Assembly: GCA_024231955.1 (NCBI GenBank)
Contig: JAAEPZ010000012.1
Span: 62,001 to 126,000 of the forward strand
Source of the DNA: a bacterium
GTDB lineage: Bacteria > Krumholzibacteriota > Krumholzibacteriia > JACNKJ01
Direction: 5' to 3'
DNA length: 64,000 nucleotides
Below, in pieces: positions 52,375 through 60,982 of the stretch. The notes beneath the pieces were generated by a model. The model was not told the DNA's origin. It did no database searches and saw only the letters and a program-made list of their open reading frames with translations. Each line of letters starts with the position of its first letter. Positions within the stretch are counted from its first letter, which is position 1. The translations under genes were made by a program, and so were the position numbers.

Positions 52375-54834
52375 CTACTTGGGCGGCAGGGTCAGAGCGC
52401 GTATCCGCTCCACCTTCTCAACGCCGCTGAAATGCGCGGCCCCGTCGGGCTCGATATTGATGGTCGTCACCGTCCAGACGTCATCGGTTTCGCCCAGGCC
52501 GCCGCCGTAGTTGAGCACGGTCTCTTCGGGCGTACCCTCGTTCAGGCGGATCACGATGTTCACGCTCGTGGGGTTCGCTGCCTCGTCGTCATTATCATCC
52601 CAGTAGTGCGCCTGCACGAGGTAGGCGCCCGGGGCCGGATCGCCGGTGGTGATGTTCTCCGGTCCGTAGCCGTCGGTGTCGTCGAAATCCAGGTGCAGAC
52701 CCAGCCCTGTGGTCGTGTTGCCGTAGTAGCACTTCTCGCCGTTCGGATCGGTGACCCACAGATCGACATCGGTGCCGCTCGTGTCCCACGTCATGGTCAC
52801 GCGGAACCCGGCGGGGGCCACCTGAGACGTGAAGGTGGCCGTGTCCTCCTCACGCCAGCTGCCGGAGTCCGCCGTGAGGCGGGCGGTGTGGCTTTCGGAG
52901 GAGGCGGATGAGGGCACGGCGATGTCCTGACTGAACTCTCCGTTGGTCAGGTTGACCTCGAAGACCTGATCGATATCGCCGTCGAGCACGAGGCTCGCGC
53001 TGTTGAGATCCGGATTCGCAACCATACCGGTGATCGTGAGCACGCGGTCTGTGACGGGCGAACTGATCGGGTCGATCTCGGCGTAGAACTCGACGTCGAA
53101 GATCAGCTCCTGGCTGATCGTGTAGCCGCCGGAGATGAACCGGAACTCCACGGTGCCGGTACTCTCCGAGTAATCGACGGGAAGATGGATGCCGCTCATC
53201 GCCGTCAGGGTTCCCTGGGCGGGAACCGTGAAGCCAGACTGATTTGCGTTGCTCAACGTTATTCCCCGCTGGCCGATCAGCACCACGGTGCCGGTGATGG
53301 GGCTGTCGGTGCTGTTGAGCACATCGATGTCGATGCTCAGGGTCTCGCCGGGGTTGGGTGCGTCGTCGGCGATCTGTTCGCCGCTGAAGTCGAAAGCGCT
53401 CACCTGGATATCCACCGGTGTGACGGTGACGACCGTGGAGCCGGTTTTAACGACGCCGGTCGCTCCCGTGACGGTGAGGTTAACGGTGTAGTCCGCCGCT
53501 TCGACAGGGGTGAAGCTGCACGCCGCCGTGCCCGTTGCGAACCCGGTGTAGCCGCCGCCCGTGATCTCCCAGGCAAAGTCCAGTCCGCCGTCGATTGTGC
53601 TGGCGGCGATGGCGCTCACCGTCACCCGCTCATCGACCACGCAGACCTCAGGCGAGGAGCTGATCGACTCGAGCACCACGGCGTTGTCAGCATATTCGTA
53701 CATCTCCATCAGCGCGTTGGTGGTGGTGCTTATCGCGACCTCCAGCGCGGGCTGAATCGCGCGAATGTAGTCCTCCGCGATCACCATAATATCGAACGTA
53801 CCCTCGGGCAGGGCGGCGTCGACATCGGCGTCCACTCCGTCGAGGATCACGATCTTGGGTTCATCCTCGGGCTGGTTCCGCTTCTGGATGATCATCGTCT
53901 TGCTCGCAGCGACACTGGACGCATCCACGGCCCTCTTGATATCGATTGCTATCGCGCCTTTAGCGGCGGGATCCTGATTGGGTGACGTCAACTGATCGCC
54001 CACCTCGACCAGGGCTTCGCTGCCGCTCACGGCGCCGGCGTATGTCTTGACGCCGTCCTGTCCGGCCTTGCGCATCGTCTCGGCGATAGCCGCGCGCTCT
54101 CCGGAATGCCAGTAGTGAACGTGACCGCGGGTGTCCTTCTTGATGGCGCTGTCATCGCTGAGATTGCGGTAGTAGTTCGCCCGCTCTTCGGGAGTTGAAC
54201 CCTGAAGCTCACCGATCGGGACATAACCCTCCTGGGTGTCCCCCGCCAGAATGGCGGCCACGATGGCGTCGTCCCGCTGAGTATTGTGCTCCTGGAGCCG
54301 CTTGGCCATGTCGGAGACGATCGGAATTCCCGAATCCGTGGCCGACAGGGCCTGCCGCAGAGAGTGGGAGCCGGAGAGCACGCGCCATGATGTGCGGACC
54401 ATCTGGCCCGAAGAGACGACGGTCTTCTTCGCTGCGGACAGCAGCCCACGCGCAACCGCGCTGGCGGTGTCGGTGAAGATCCCCCGGTCGTTGCCGTAGC
54501 CGTGGATGGAATCCTCCAGATCGATCAGGTCGTCGAACTTCGCTGCCGCGGCCTGGGAGTCGGCGAGATACTGCTCGACCATGGCGGCGATATCGTCGTT
54601 GTCCGAACGGTCGCTGCCCAGCAGGGCGATGGCGTTTTCGATGGCGTCCATCTCAGCGCCCAGTCCGATCAGTAGTGAGGTGCAACCTTCGGTGTCCGCC
54701 CAGTAATCCTCGAGGGCGTCGATCATGGGCGGCTCCTCGACGGGAGGTTCGGTGGAGCTGCTAGAGCAACTGAGCAGAATCATTACGGGCAACATCAAAA
54801 ACAGAAGGCCTATCCAGGCAGTGCGAATCTTCAT
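52375..54834 (-). CDS. Large lipoprotein with PKD-like and DUF2135-like domains
   Basis: 819 residues from ATG at 54834 (GGAG upstream). Lipobox MILLSC, then Ser/Thr/Pro. A helical N-terminal region (~30-330) is followed by a PKD/Ig-like domain (FAWEITGGGYTGF ... YTVNLTVTGATG), CARDB-like repeats (NPGETLSIDIDVLN) and a C-terminal DUF2135-like module (VTMTWDTSGTDVDLWVTDPNG, CYYGNTTT, GAYLVQAHYW). Likely anchored on the outer surface. Function unknown. Confidence 0.8.
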   Translation of the reverse strand: MKIRTAWIGLLFLMLPVMILLSCSSSSTEPPVEEPPMIDALEDYWADTEGCTSLLIGLGAEMDAIENAIALLGSDRSDNDDIAAMVEQYLADSQAAAAKFDDLIDLEDSIHGYGNDRGIFTDTASAVARGLLSAAKKTVVSSGQMVRTSWRVLSGSHSLRQALSATDSGIPIVSDMAKRLQEHNTQRDDAIVAAILAGDTQEGYVPIGELQGSTPEERANYYRNLSDDSAIKKDTRGHVHYWHSGERAAIAETMRKAGQDGVKTYAGAVSGSEALVEVGDQLTSPNQDPAAKGAIAIDIKRAVDASSVAASKTMIIQKRNQPEDEPKIVILDGVDADVDAALPEGTFDIMVIAEDYIRAIQPALEVAISTTTNALMEMYEYADNAVVLESISSSPEVCVVDERVTVSAIAASTIDGGLDFAWEITGGGYTGFATGTAACSFTPVEAADYTVNLTVTGATGVVKTGSTVVTVTPVDIQVSAFDFSGEQIADDAPNPGETLSIDIDVLNSTDSPITGTVVLIGQRGITLSNANQSGFTVPAQGTLTAMSGIHLPVDYSESTGTVEFRFISGGYTISQELIFDVEFYAEIDPISSPVTDRVLTITGMVANPDLNSASLVLDGDIDQVFEVNLTNGEFSQDIAVPSSASSESHTARLTADSGSWREEDTATFTSQVAPAGFRVTMTWDTSGTDVDLWVTDPNGEKCYYGNTTTGLGLHLDFDDTDGYGPENITTGDPAPGAYLVQAHYWDDNDDEAANPTSVNIVIRLNEGTPEETVLNYGGGLGETDDVWTVTTINIEPDGAAHFSGVEKVERIRALTLPPK

Positions 54835-55559
54835 CGGTTCTCCAGTGTTCGGGATCGGAAGGCCGGATGGTTGTTCGGACGAGTCTGACACATCGTCGCG
54901 GCTACCGGCTTTACATCGGGATGCAAGATATACCATGCGGCTGGCATATGCATGAACCCTGCCATCGATCTCCGTTAAGCCGCTGACAGCGCGGCCTCTG
55001 CGACTCGGCCGCTAGGCGATATCCACCTCGCTGCCGTTCGGTGAAGCACATAAGTATTAACCGTCTCCGGTGGTCGGGAGGGAGCGGTCGAACATTTGAT
55101 GGTCGAAATCGGCTTTTGCTGTCTACTGATGTGTAGGTTCGCGCGAATTACCTGTCTGTCATTGGTCAATGGGGTCGATCATGCGCTGCTCAATTTCTTT
55201 TGGCTGTTGCCTCCGCACCCCTTGCCGGACCGCCCGAGCCGCAGTCCGCATCGCCTGCGAGCACTAATTCCTTTATGCCGGACACGAAAAGTTCGCAGGA
55301 AGCTTCTGCGCCACGATCGTGGCGGAATTCGACGGCGGCAACTGGGGCATCCTTGCCGCCGGTTCGATGCTCACAGGTTCACACCCCACCCCACCATCCT
55401 TGAAAAGGCCGTCTCCCCCTTTCAAGACGGCCTACTATTTCGGAAGCGGTCACAGTCGCCGACTCCGTTCAGCCAGTGGAGCGTGATATATCACGTTCAC
55501 CCTTGCATGGACGGCGGAGATTGCGAATTTAACCTCATACCCATAGGAGGAGCCTTCTA
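54835..55559. other. Non-coding gap with tRNA relic
   Basis: Divergent promoters for the flanking genes should lie here. No supported gene: the open frames have no start signals. A decayed tRNA 3' end and hairpin occur at 55375-55440. A clear AGGAGGAG ribosome site precedes the next gene. Confidence 0.5.
55375..55440 (+). repeat. Possible decayed tRNA-fMet 3' end with terminator
   Basis: GGTTCACACCCCACC followed by AAGGCCGTCT ... AGACGGCCTACTATTT resembles attR plus its terminator at 41561-41632 (GGTTCAAATCCAGCC; AAGGCCGT ... ACGGCCTATTTTC). The hairpin at 55406-55433 is intact and can terminate. The tRNA match is short. Confidence 0.5.
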
Positions 55560-56477
55560 ATGAATCGCCGAGCTTATCGCGACGAAACGGATGTCGAGCT
55601 GCTGCAGACTTTCAACGCGCACGCGGCGGCCGCCACCAATGGCCTCGGGTACCTGCATCCAGGCGACATTCCGCACCACATGTTCAACGGCAACAGGATG
55701 TACGACTTATCCGAGGTGATGACCATCTGGGAGGATGACAACGGCGTCGCCGCCTGGGCTCTTGACGGTCCACGTCACAAGGAGTCCGACATCCAGGTGC
55801 GCCCCGACCTGAAGGGGAGCGAGTTCGAGCGGGAAGTTTTGGACTACGCCGAGATCCACCTGCTGGAATTGATCCGTCGTCACGGCATCGAGGGCGACAA
55901 GATTTTCGCGACGGCGTTCCAGGGCGATCCGTTTCTGAAGCAGTACCTGGCCGATTCGGGTTGGGTACGCGACGGCGATCCGCCGTGGGTGCTCAATCGC
56001 ATCACACTCGACGATCTGGCCAAACCCGATCTGCCGGCGGGCTACACGGTTCGAGCCGCCACGGGTGTCGAGGAGGCGGCGGGACTGGCCGAGGTTCACA
56101 AGGCCTCGTTCGGCGTCCCCTGGACCCCCGCAATCTACCGCAAGGTGATGGAATCTCCCGGCTATGCCGCCGAGCGGGAGTTCGTCGTCGTCGCGCCGGA
56201 CGGCACGTTCGCCGCGTTCACGGTGACCTGGCACGACCATGTGAATCGGATGGGTTTGTTCGAACCGGTCGGCACCCACTCCGATCATCGTCGCAAAGGT
56301 CTGGGGAGGGCGCTTCTGCTCACCGTCCTGCGCCATATGGCCACGGTGGGGATGGAGCAGGCCGAAGTCGTCAATGAGGGCACCAACGAAGCGTCTCGCA
56401 GTCTCTACCGCTCTTGCGGCTTCAGGCCGTGGCACCTTATCGACGGCTACGAGAAACCGATTCCCCAGAGAGACTGA
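55560..56477 (+). CDS. GNAT-family N-acetyltransferase (two GNAT-like halves)
   Basis: 305 residues. The C-terminal half has the acetyl-CoA motif GTHSDHRRKGLGRALLLTVLRHM and the following NEGTNEASRSLYRSCGF. The N-terminal half looks like a degenerate second GNAT fold. The substrate cannot be told. A strong AGGAGGAG precedes the ATG, and a terminator follows at 56583-56614. Confidence 0.9.
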   Translation: MNRRAYRDETDVELLQTFNAHAAAATNGLGYLHPGDIPHHMFNGNRMYDLSEVMTIWEDDNGVAAWALDGPRHKESDIQVRPDLKGSEFEREVLDYAEIHLLELIRRHGIEGDKIFATAFQGDPFLKQYLADSGWVRDGDPPWVLNRITLDDLAKPDLPAGYTVRAATGVEEAAGLAEVHKASFGVPWTPAIYRKVMESPGYAAEREFVVVAPDGTFAAFTVTWHDHVNRMGLFEPVGTHSDHRRKGLGRALLLTVLRHMATVGMEQAEVVNEGTNEASRSLYRSCGFRPWHLIDGYEKPIPQRD

Positions 56478-56890
56478 ATCGAGAACATGTCTCCGGATTG
56501 ATTCGAAGGAATGCTCCGTTCGCTTCGGTCCGCTGTCCGAAAGGCGGACTACGCAACCAATCCGGCAAGCAGGGTAGAAAAGATGGAGCCGCCCCGGAGG
56601 ACGGCTCCATTTTTGATGAATACGCAAGAACAGACTGGCCTGTAGCGGTTCATAGCCTCCCGGATAGACAAACGGCATTTGCCGATAGATAGATTTCGGT
56701 CAAGCTTCCCATCTGCTTCCCGTTTTGGCTCTGGCTGTTTCACAACCTCCCCTGATGTCCTGTGAAGCTGTAAACTGTGGCGTTTATTTACATTGCGCAT
56801 TTCATCACGACTGCCGTGGTGATTGAACCCGGGTTTCCCTTTGTGTTATGATAGCACCCGAGTCGAATACAACAAACGATGGAGAAACAC
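56478..56890. other. Gap with terminator and ~30-bp recurring motif
   Basis: Apart from the terminator at 56583-56614, 56700-56728 carries CTTCCCATCTGCTTCCCG, a motif also at 41654, 48711 and 58761. The right end must hold the next promoter (TTATGAT near 56845 is -10-like). No gene. Confidence 0.5.
56583..56614 (+). terminator. Terminator after GNAT gene
   Basis: ATGGAGCCG pairs with CGGCTCCAT around a ten-base loop, followed by TTTT. Confidence 0.88.
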
Positions 56891-58552
56891 GTGAAAAGCA
56901 ATCGCCTACTGCAAACGATCCTCACCCTTATCCTGTGCCTGGCTTTCTCATCTCTGGCTTCAGCCCAGGTCAACGAAGAATGGGTCCAAATCTACGATAG
57001 CCCGGGAGGTGACGATGATGAAGCCAACGCCATGACGGTCGATGATGTGGGCAATATCTACGTAGCTGGATATGAAACAGACGTGGATGGTTATGACCGA
57101 TGGCTCACAATCAAATACGATACGGACGGTGTTGAGCAGTGGTCGGCCACCCATTCCGGAACCGGTGGTGATGACGATTATATCTACGCCATTGCCGTGG
57201 ATGGGACCGGCAATGTCTACGTGACCGGATCGACGTATAACTCGGGAACCAGTTCGGATTTCGCCACCATCAAGTACAATTCCAGCGGGGTTGAGCAATG
57301 GGTCGCCGGCTACAATGGATCCCTGAATCGCAGTGACACAGCCAAAGACATCGCCGTGGACGGATCAGGCAACGTTTTCGTGACCGGACAAACCGAAACC
57401 CCCGGTGGAGATCAAGACTGCGTCACGATCAGGTACGACGCCAGCGGTACGGAGCAATGGGTTAACGTTTACGACGGAACCGGCGATGGACGAGACTACG
57501 GTGTCGCCCTGGTCGTTGATGGATCAAGCAACGTTTTTGTGACCGGAATTACCGAGAATGCCGCCGGCAATCGCGATGGCATGACGATCATGTACGATTT
57601 GTCCGGTGTCGAGCAATGGGTCAGCGCCTATGATGGCGACTTCCATGGCAGCGACTCCGCCAATGACATCACCCTGGATGGATTGGGCAACGTCGTGATA
57701 ACCGGATCCACTTCAGTTGCAATTAATGACTTTGAGTGCCTCACCATCAAATACAACTCGAGTGGTGTTGAGCAATGGGTCAGAAGCTACAGGGGAGTCG
57801 AGGATGAAGGCGCCGGCGGCAATTGCATTACGTCGGACGGATTGGGGAACACCTATGTGGGCGGAGATACCGACAGCGAGGTTACGGGACGCGATTTCTG
57901 CACGATCAAGTATGATTCCAACGGCGTTGCGCAGTGGGTTGCCACCTACAACGGACCCGCGGATGGCCACGAGGACGTGGTTGCCATCGTCGTGGACGAG
58001 CTCGGAAACGTCTATGTAACCGGAGATGTCGACACCCCAAACTCAGACCATGACTATGCCACCATCATGTACAACTCGCTGGGTGAAGAGCAATGGGCTG
58101 TTTCCTACAACAGCGATGCCGATGATTACGACAGGCCCTATGCCCTGGCCGTGGACGGATCTGGCAACGTCTTCGTGACGGGTTACTCCTATGACGCCAC
58201 CGGCTACGTCAACTGGGCCACGGTCAAGTATGGTCCCGATGAGACCGCTGTAGACGATCAGGGTGCACCGGCGCCTGTCCGGCCTCTGGTGGCTGCCCCC
58301 AATCCCTTCAATCCGACGACGGAGATCCGCTTCACCCTTGAGGCCAGCGCTCACGCGATTCTGAGCGTGCACGACTCAAGCGGGCGTTTGATCCGTGTGC
58401 TCCGCGATGCCACCCTGCCCGCAGGCCGGCATCTGCAAAGCTGGGATGGCCGCAACGACAGGGGCGACGCTCTGCCCAGCGGCATCTATCTCGCCCGCTT
58501 GGTGGAGAACGGCAAACCGACCGCCGTCGGCAAGCTGACTTTGTGCAAGTAG
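56891..58552 (+). CDS. Secreted SBBP-repeat beta-propeller with FlgD-type sorting domain
   Basis: 553 residues from GTG at 56891 (GGAG spaced correctly; ATG at 56879 is also in frame). Signal peptide (LLQTILTLILCLAFSSLASA), then about eight ~53-residue SBBP repeats with the pair DGSGNVFVTG / IKYNSSGVEQWV, and a C-terminal sorting domain (APNPFNPTTEIRFTLE ... DGRNDRGDALPSGIYLARL). Probably secreted or surface-attached. Function unknown. Confidence 0.9.
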   Translation: MKSNRLLQTILTLILCLAFSSLASAQVNEEWVQIYDSPGGDDDEANAMTVDDVGNIYVAGYETDVDGYDRWLTIKYDTDGVEQWSATHSGTGGDDDYIYAIAVDGTGNVYVTGSTYNSGTSSDFATIKYNSSGVEQWVAGYNGSLNRSDTAKDIAVDGSGNVFVTGQTETPGGDQDCVTIRYDASGTEQWVNVYDGTGDGRDYGVALVVDGSSNVFVTGITENAAGNRDGMTIMYDLSGVEQWVSAYDGDFHGSDSANDITLDGLGNVVITGSTSVAINDFECLTIKYNSSGVEQWVRSYRGVEDEGAGGNCITSDGLGNTYVGGDTDSEVTGRDFCTIKYDSNGVAQWVATYNGPADGHEDVVAIVVDELGNVYVTGDVDTPNSDHDYATIMYNSLGEEQWAVSYNSDADDYDRPYALAVDGSGNVFVTGYSYDATGYVNWATVKYGPDETAVDDQGAPAPVRPLVAAPNPFNPTTEIRFTLEASAHAILSVHDSSGRLIRVLRDATLPAGRHLQSWDGRNDRGDALPSGIYLARLVENGKPTAVGKLTLCK

Positions 58553-58640
58553 GCGTCAAGAGCCGGAATCGTTGATGCCTCGGGACCGTTATCCGGAATC
58601 CGGACCATGGGACCGAGAGTAAAATAACGATTGTCTCTGG

Positions 58641-58740
58641 AGCCCCGGGGGTTATAGCCCAAAGGCTACAGATTCGCATCCGCCCCCCACCGCCTGAATG
58701 ATGAGGGCCGCTGCCAGGAACTTGGCGGCGGCCTGTTTTC
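58641..58740 (+). repeat. Decayed tRNA-fMet 3' end with terminator
   Basis: ATAGCCCAAAGG, ATTCGCATCC and GCCCCCCACC at 58653-58692 align in order with the tRNA anticodon arm, T-arm and acceptor end, with several mismatches. The hairpin GGCCGCTGCCA/TGGCGGCGGCC plus GTTTTC (58706-58739) matches the position of the native terminator. Not a functional tRNA. Confidence 0.75.
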
Positions 58741-58882
58741 ATGCAGACCCGATTCGGCCAACCGAACTTCCCGTTTACCTCCCTGTTCGAGCACAAGTCT
58801 GCATTCCTGTTGCGGATCGGATTTTCCGAGCTAGGCTGATAGCGTAACGCTCAACTCAGTACCGACAAGGAGGATTGGGACG

Positions 58883-59611
58883 ATGGGCGGAGGCAATACC
58901 AGAGTCAATCTGAGTATTCTCGTGCTGATGCTGACCTCTCTCGCATGCGCCTCGTCGCTGGATACGCGGGAGCGACAGGAACAGACCGACTACGCCGACA
59001 TCAACCGGCGCATCGGAGATTCCCGAACCAAAGTAATCACCGCTGAAGGCACTCTTTACGATGAGGTTCACCGGTTGCGCTTGAGTCCTGAAACGACAAC
59101 CTGCGCTTTCGGCGGATTCGCAGGCAAGTCCTCCCTGCCGACAAAGGAGGTCGGCGAGATCGTAATCTTGTCGAGCACTGCGAGCGCCCGCGCCGCGAGC
59201 GCGTTCAAGGGATTCCTGTTTGCGGGCCTGATTCCGGCCTGCCTGCTGTATTGGATTGATCATGAACCACCCTACGCCGAAGTTATCTTTCTGTATGGAT
59301 TAGTGACCGGGTCAGTGGGAGCCGTCGTCGGCTCTGTGGTCGGCAACAAGACCGAAGTAGTACTAAACGATAGTCCCTACACAAAATTGAAAAGGTACAA
59401 TGCCGGCAGGTTGGACGAGCGATTATCGATCACGATTGACGAAGTCATCCGGGAGACGGACTACCTCATCCTGGCTCGATGGAAGGGAAAGGAGATTTGG
59501 CTACCGAGGAAGGCTGTCAGGTTTCACGAAGTGGACAATGAACTGCACGCGGCTGTGCCGCAAGATCTCTACGATGAATGGATCGTTGGCGGCAACCGAA
59601 CGGATCCCTGA
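58883..59611 (+). CDS. Putative lipoprotein, 242 aa
   Basis: AAGGAGG precedes the ATG. N-terminus ends in MLTSLACAS, a plausible lipobox. A Gly/Ala-rich hydrophobic hairpin (FLFAGLIPACLLYW, LYGLVTGSVGAVVGSVVGN) sits mid-protein, followed by a charged domain (LSITIDEVIRETDYLILARWKGKEIWLPRKAV). No family recognised. It lies between two tRNA relics. Confidence 0.75.
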   Translation: MGGGNTRVNLSILVLMLTSLACASSLDTRERQEQTDYADINRRIGDSRTKVITAEGTLYDEVHRLRLSPETTTCAFGGFAGKSSLPTKEVGEIVILSSTASARAASAFKGFLFAGLIPACLLYWIDHEPPYAEVIFLYGLVTGSVGAVVGSVVGNKTEVVLNDSPYTKLKRYNAGRLDERLSITIDEVIRETDYLILARWKGKEIWLPRKAVRFHEVDNELHAAVPQDLYDEWIVGGNRTDP

Positions 59612-59625
59612 GGATCTACTGCATC

Positions 59626-59751
59626 AAGGTTGCAGGTCCAAATCTGCCCCCAGGTTACCGGAGATCTCATCTCAATAGAGGACGAGGTCAACCCGGAACC
59701 GGGATTTACGAAGAGAGGACCCCCATGCCGGAGCGGGGTCCTCTCATTTTC
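59626..59751 (+). repeat. Second decayed tRNA-fMet 3' end with terminator
   Basis: 59626-59659 (AAGGTTGCAGGTCCAAATC then TGCCCCCAGG) aligns with the tRNA T-arm and acceptor end. About 55 bases later GAGAGGACCCC pairs with GGGGTCCTCTC, followed by ATTTTC (59713-59750). The terminator also closes 58883-59611. Confidence 0.6.
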
Positions 59752-59778
59752 TATCCCTCGATTTGTCGCACCAAGCCG

Positions 59779-60747
59779 CTAGTACAGGCTCTTCACCGCG
59801 CTCCAGGTGCGCGATTCGGTCGAGACCGGTTGATCGACCAGGCAAGCGCCGCAACCGCCCGTCAGCGTCATGCTGCCGCCGCCGGGGATCCCGTAGGGCG
59901 TGTCCAGCACAATGGGCTGCGAGCAGGAGGCGTGGAAGCCCAGTATGAACGTGCCGCAAGCGCCGAGGTCTATTTCGAGCGAGATGTTCGCGTCGAACTC
60001 CCCGTCGTTTTTCCAGCCGAACACTTCGTAGTAGACGATGAGGTTCTCGCCGTCCATCTCGGCATCGACCAGACAGGCGACGTCGTCGCACACGATGCCG
60101 CTGAGCCCGCTTCCGTTCCAGGTCGCCGTGCCGGTGCCCTTCAAATCGTCGGTGTCCTTGTAGGCGTTGAAGACGATCGCGCCCGGGGTGCAGCCCGCGA
60201 GGGGCAGCTCGAAGAACCCGTTCAGTTCGTAGAGTTTGTCACCGGGCGGACAGTCGGGATCTCCGGGAATGCAGGAGCCGGTGCCACCGGTGATCGTGAA
60301 GCCACCTGCGGGGTCGCCCGGGTACTCGACATTGAGGTCGAGCGGCTGGGAGCAGGAGGTGTGCAACTCCAGGAAGGATGAAACACCGTTGACGAGGATT
60401 TCGAAGGCTGAGTTCGCATGGAAGTGGCCGTTATGGTGACCGGAGCCGACGAAGTAGACGAAGAGTTCTCCTCCCTCGATCCCGACGCCGGTGATGAACG
60501 CGATGTCGTCGTGGACGAAGTTCGAGAGATCGCTGCCGTCGTAGGTGACCGTGGACGTACCTTTCAGATCGTCACTGTTATCGTAGACGCGCAGCTCGAT
60601 GTCCGCCGGCAGTGTAGGCAGTGCGCCGCGCCATGTGAACTCGAGCTGATAGAGCCTGCCCGCCTCGGCCGTACCGGCGCTGAGCGCGAGCAGCACGAGG
60701 CAGGGAAGCAGCATCCGGAAGAGAAAGCCATTGCGGTGCGATTTCAT
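59779..60747 (-). CDS. Secreted protein with duplicated domain
   Basis: 322 residues, TAAGGAG before the ATG. Signal peptide (LLPCLVLLALSAGTAEA), then two ~130-residue copies of one domain: LYQLEF ... DDLKGTSTVTYDGSDLS ... LHTSCSQPLDL ... and LYELNG ... DDLKGTGTATWNGSGLS ... FHASCSQPIVL .... Conserved Cys suggest disulfides. There is no C-terminal sorting domain, unlike its neighbours. Function unknown. Confidence 0.8.
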   Translation of the reverse strand: MKSHRNGFLFRMLLPCLVLLALSAGTAEAGRLYQLEFTWRGALPTLPADIELRVYDNSDDLKGTSTVTYDGSDLSNFVHDDIAFITGVGIEGGELFVYFVGSGHHNGHFHANSAFEILVNGVSSFLELHTSCSQPLDLNVEYPGDPAGGFTITGGTGSCIPGDPDCPPGDKLYELNGFFELPLAGCTPGAIVFNAYKDTDDLKGTGTATWNGSGLSGIVCDDVACLVDAEMDGENLIVYYEVFGWKNDGEFDANISLEIDLGACGTFILGFHASCSQPIVLDTPYGIPGGGSMTLTGGCGACLVDQPVSTESRTWSAVKSLY

Positions 60748-60891
60748 TGGGTTCTCCTTATTCGGTTGTGTGGTTGAATCAACAAACAGTCGGCATCAGC
60801 TAAAGGTATAAGGGAAATATTGAACCATAATTACCACAGTTATGCAACAATTACCGGGAATAATTCAGATTAATCGGATAATCGTTGGCTG

Positions 60892-60918
60892 AAAAAATGT
60901 CCCGCCGTGAGGTGGGAC
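60892..60918 (-). terminator. Terminator after 60983-62797
   Basis: On the minus strand GTCCCACC pairs with GGCGGGAC (one wobble) around TCAC, followed by A then TTTTTT. Confidence 0.85.
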
Positions 60919-60982
60919 CCCGTCTTTTCGCCGAATATCGGGGCGTAGCGACTTCCTCAAGCCCGCTGCCCGGAGTGACCTG

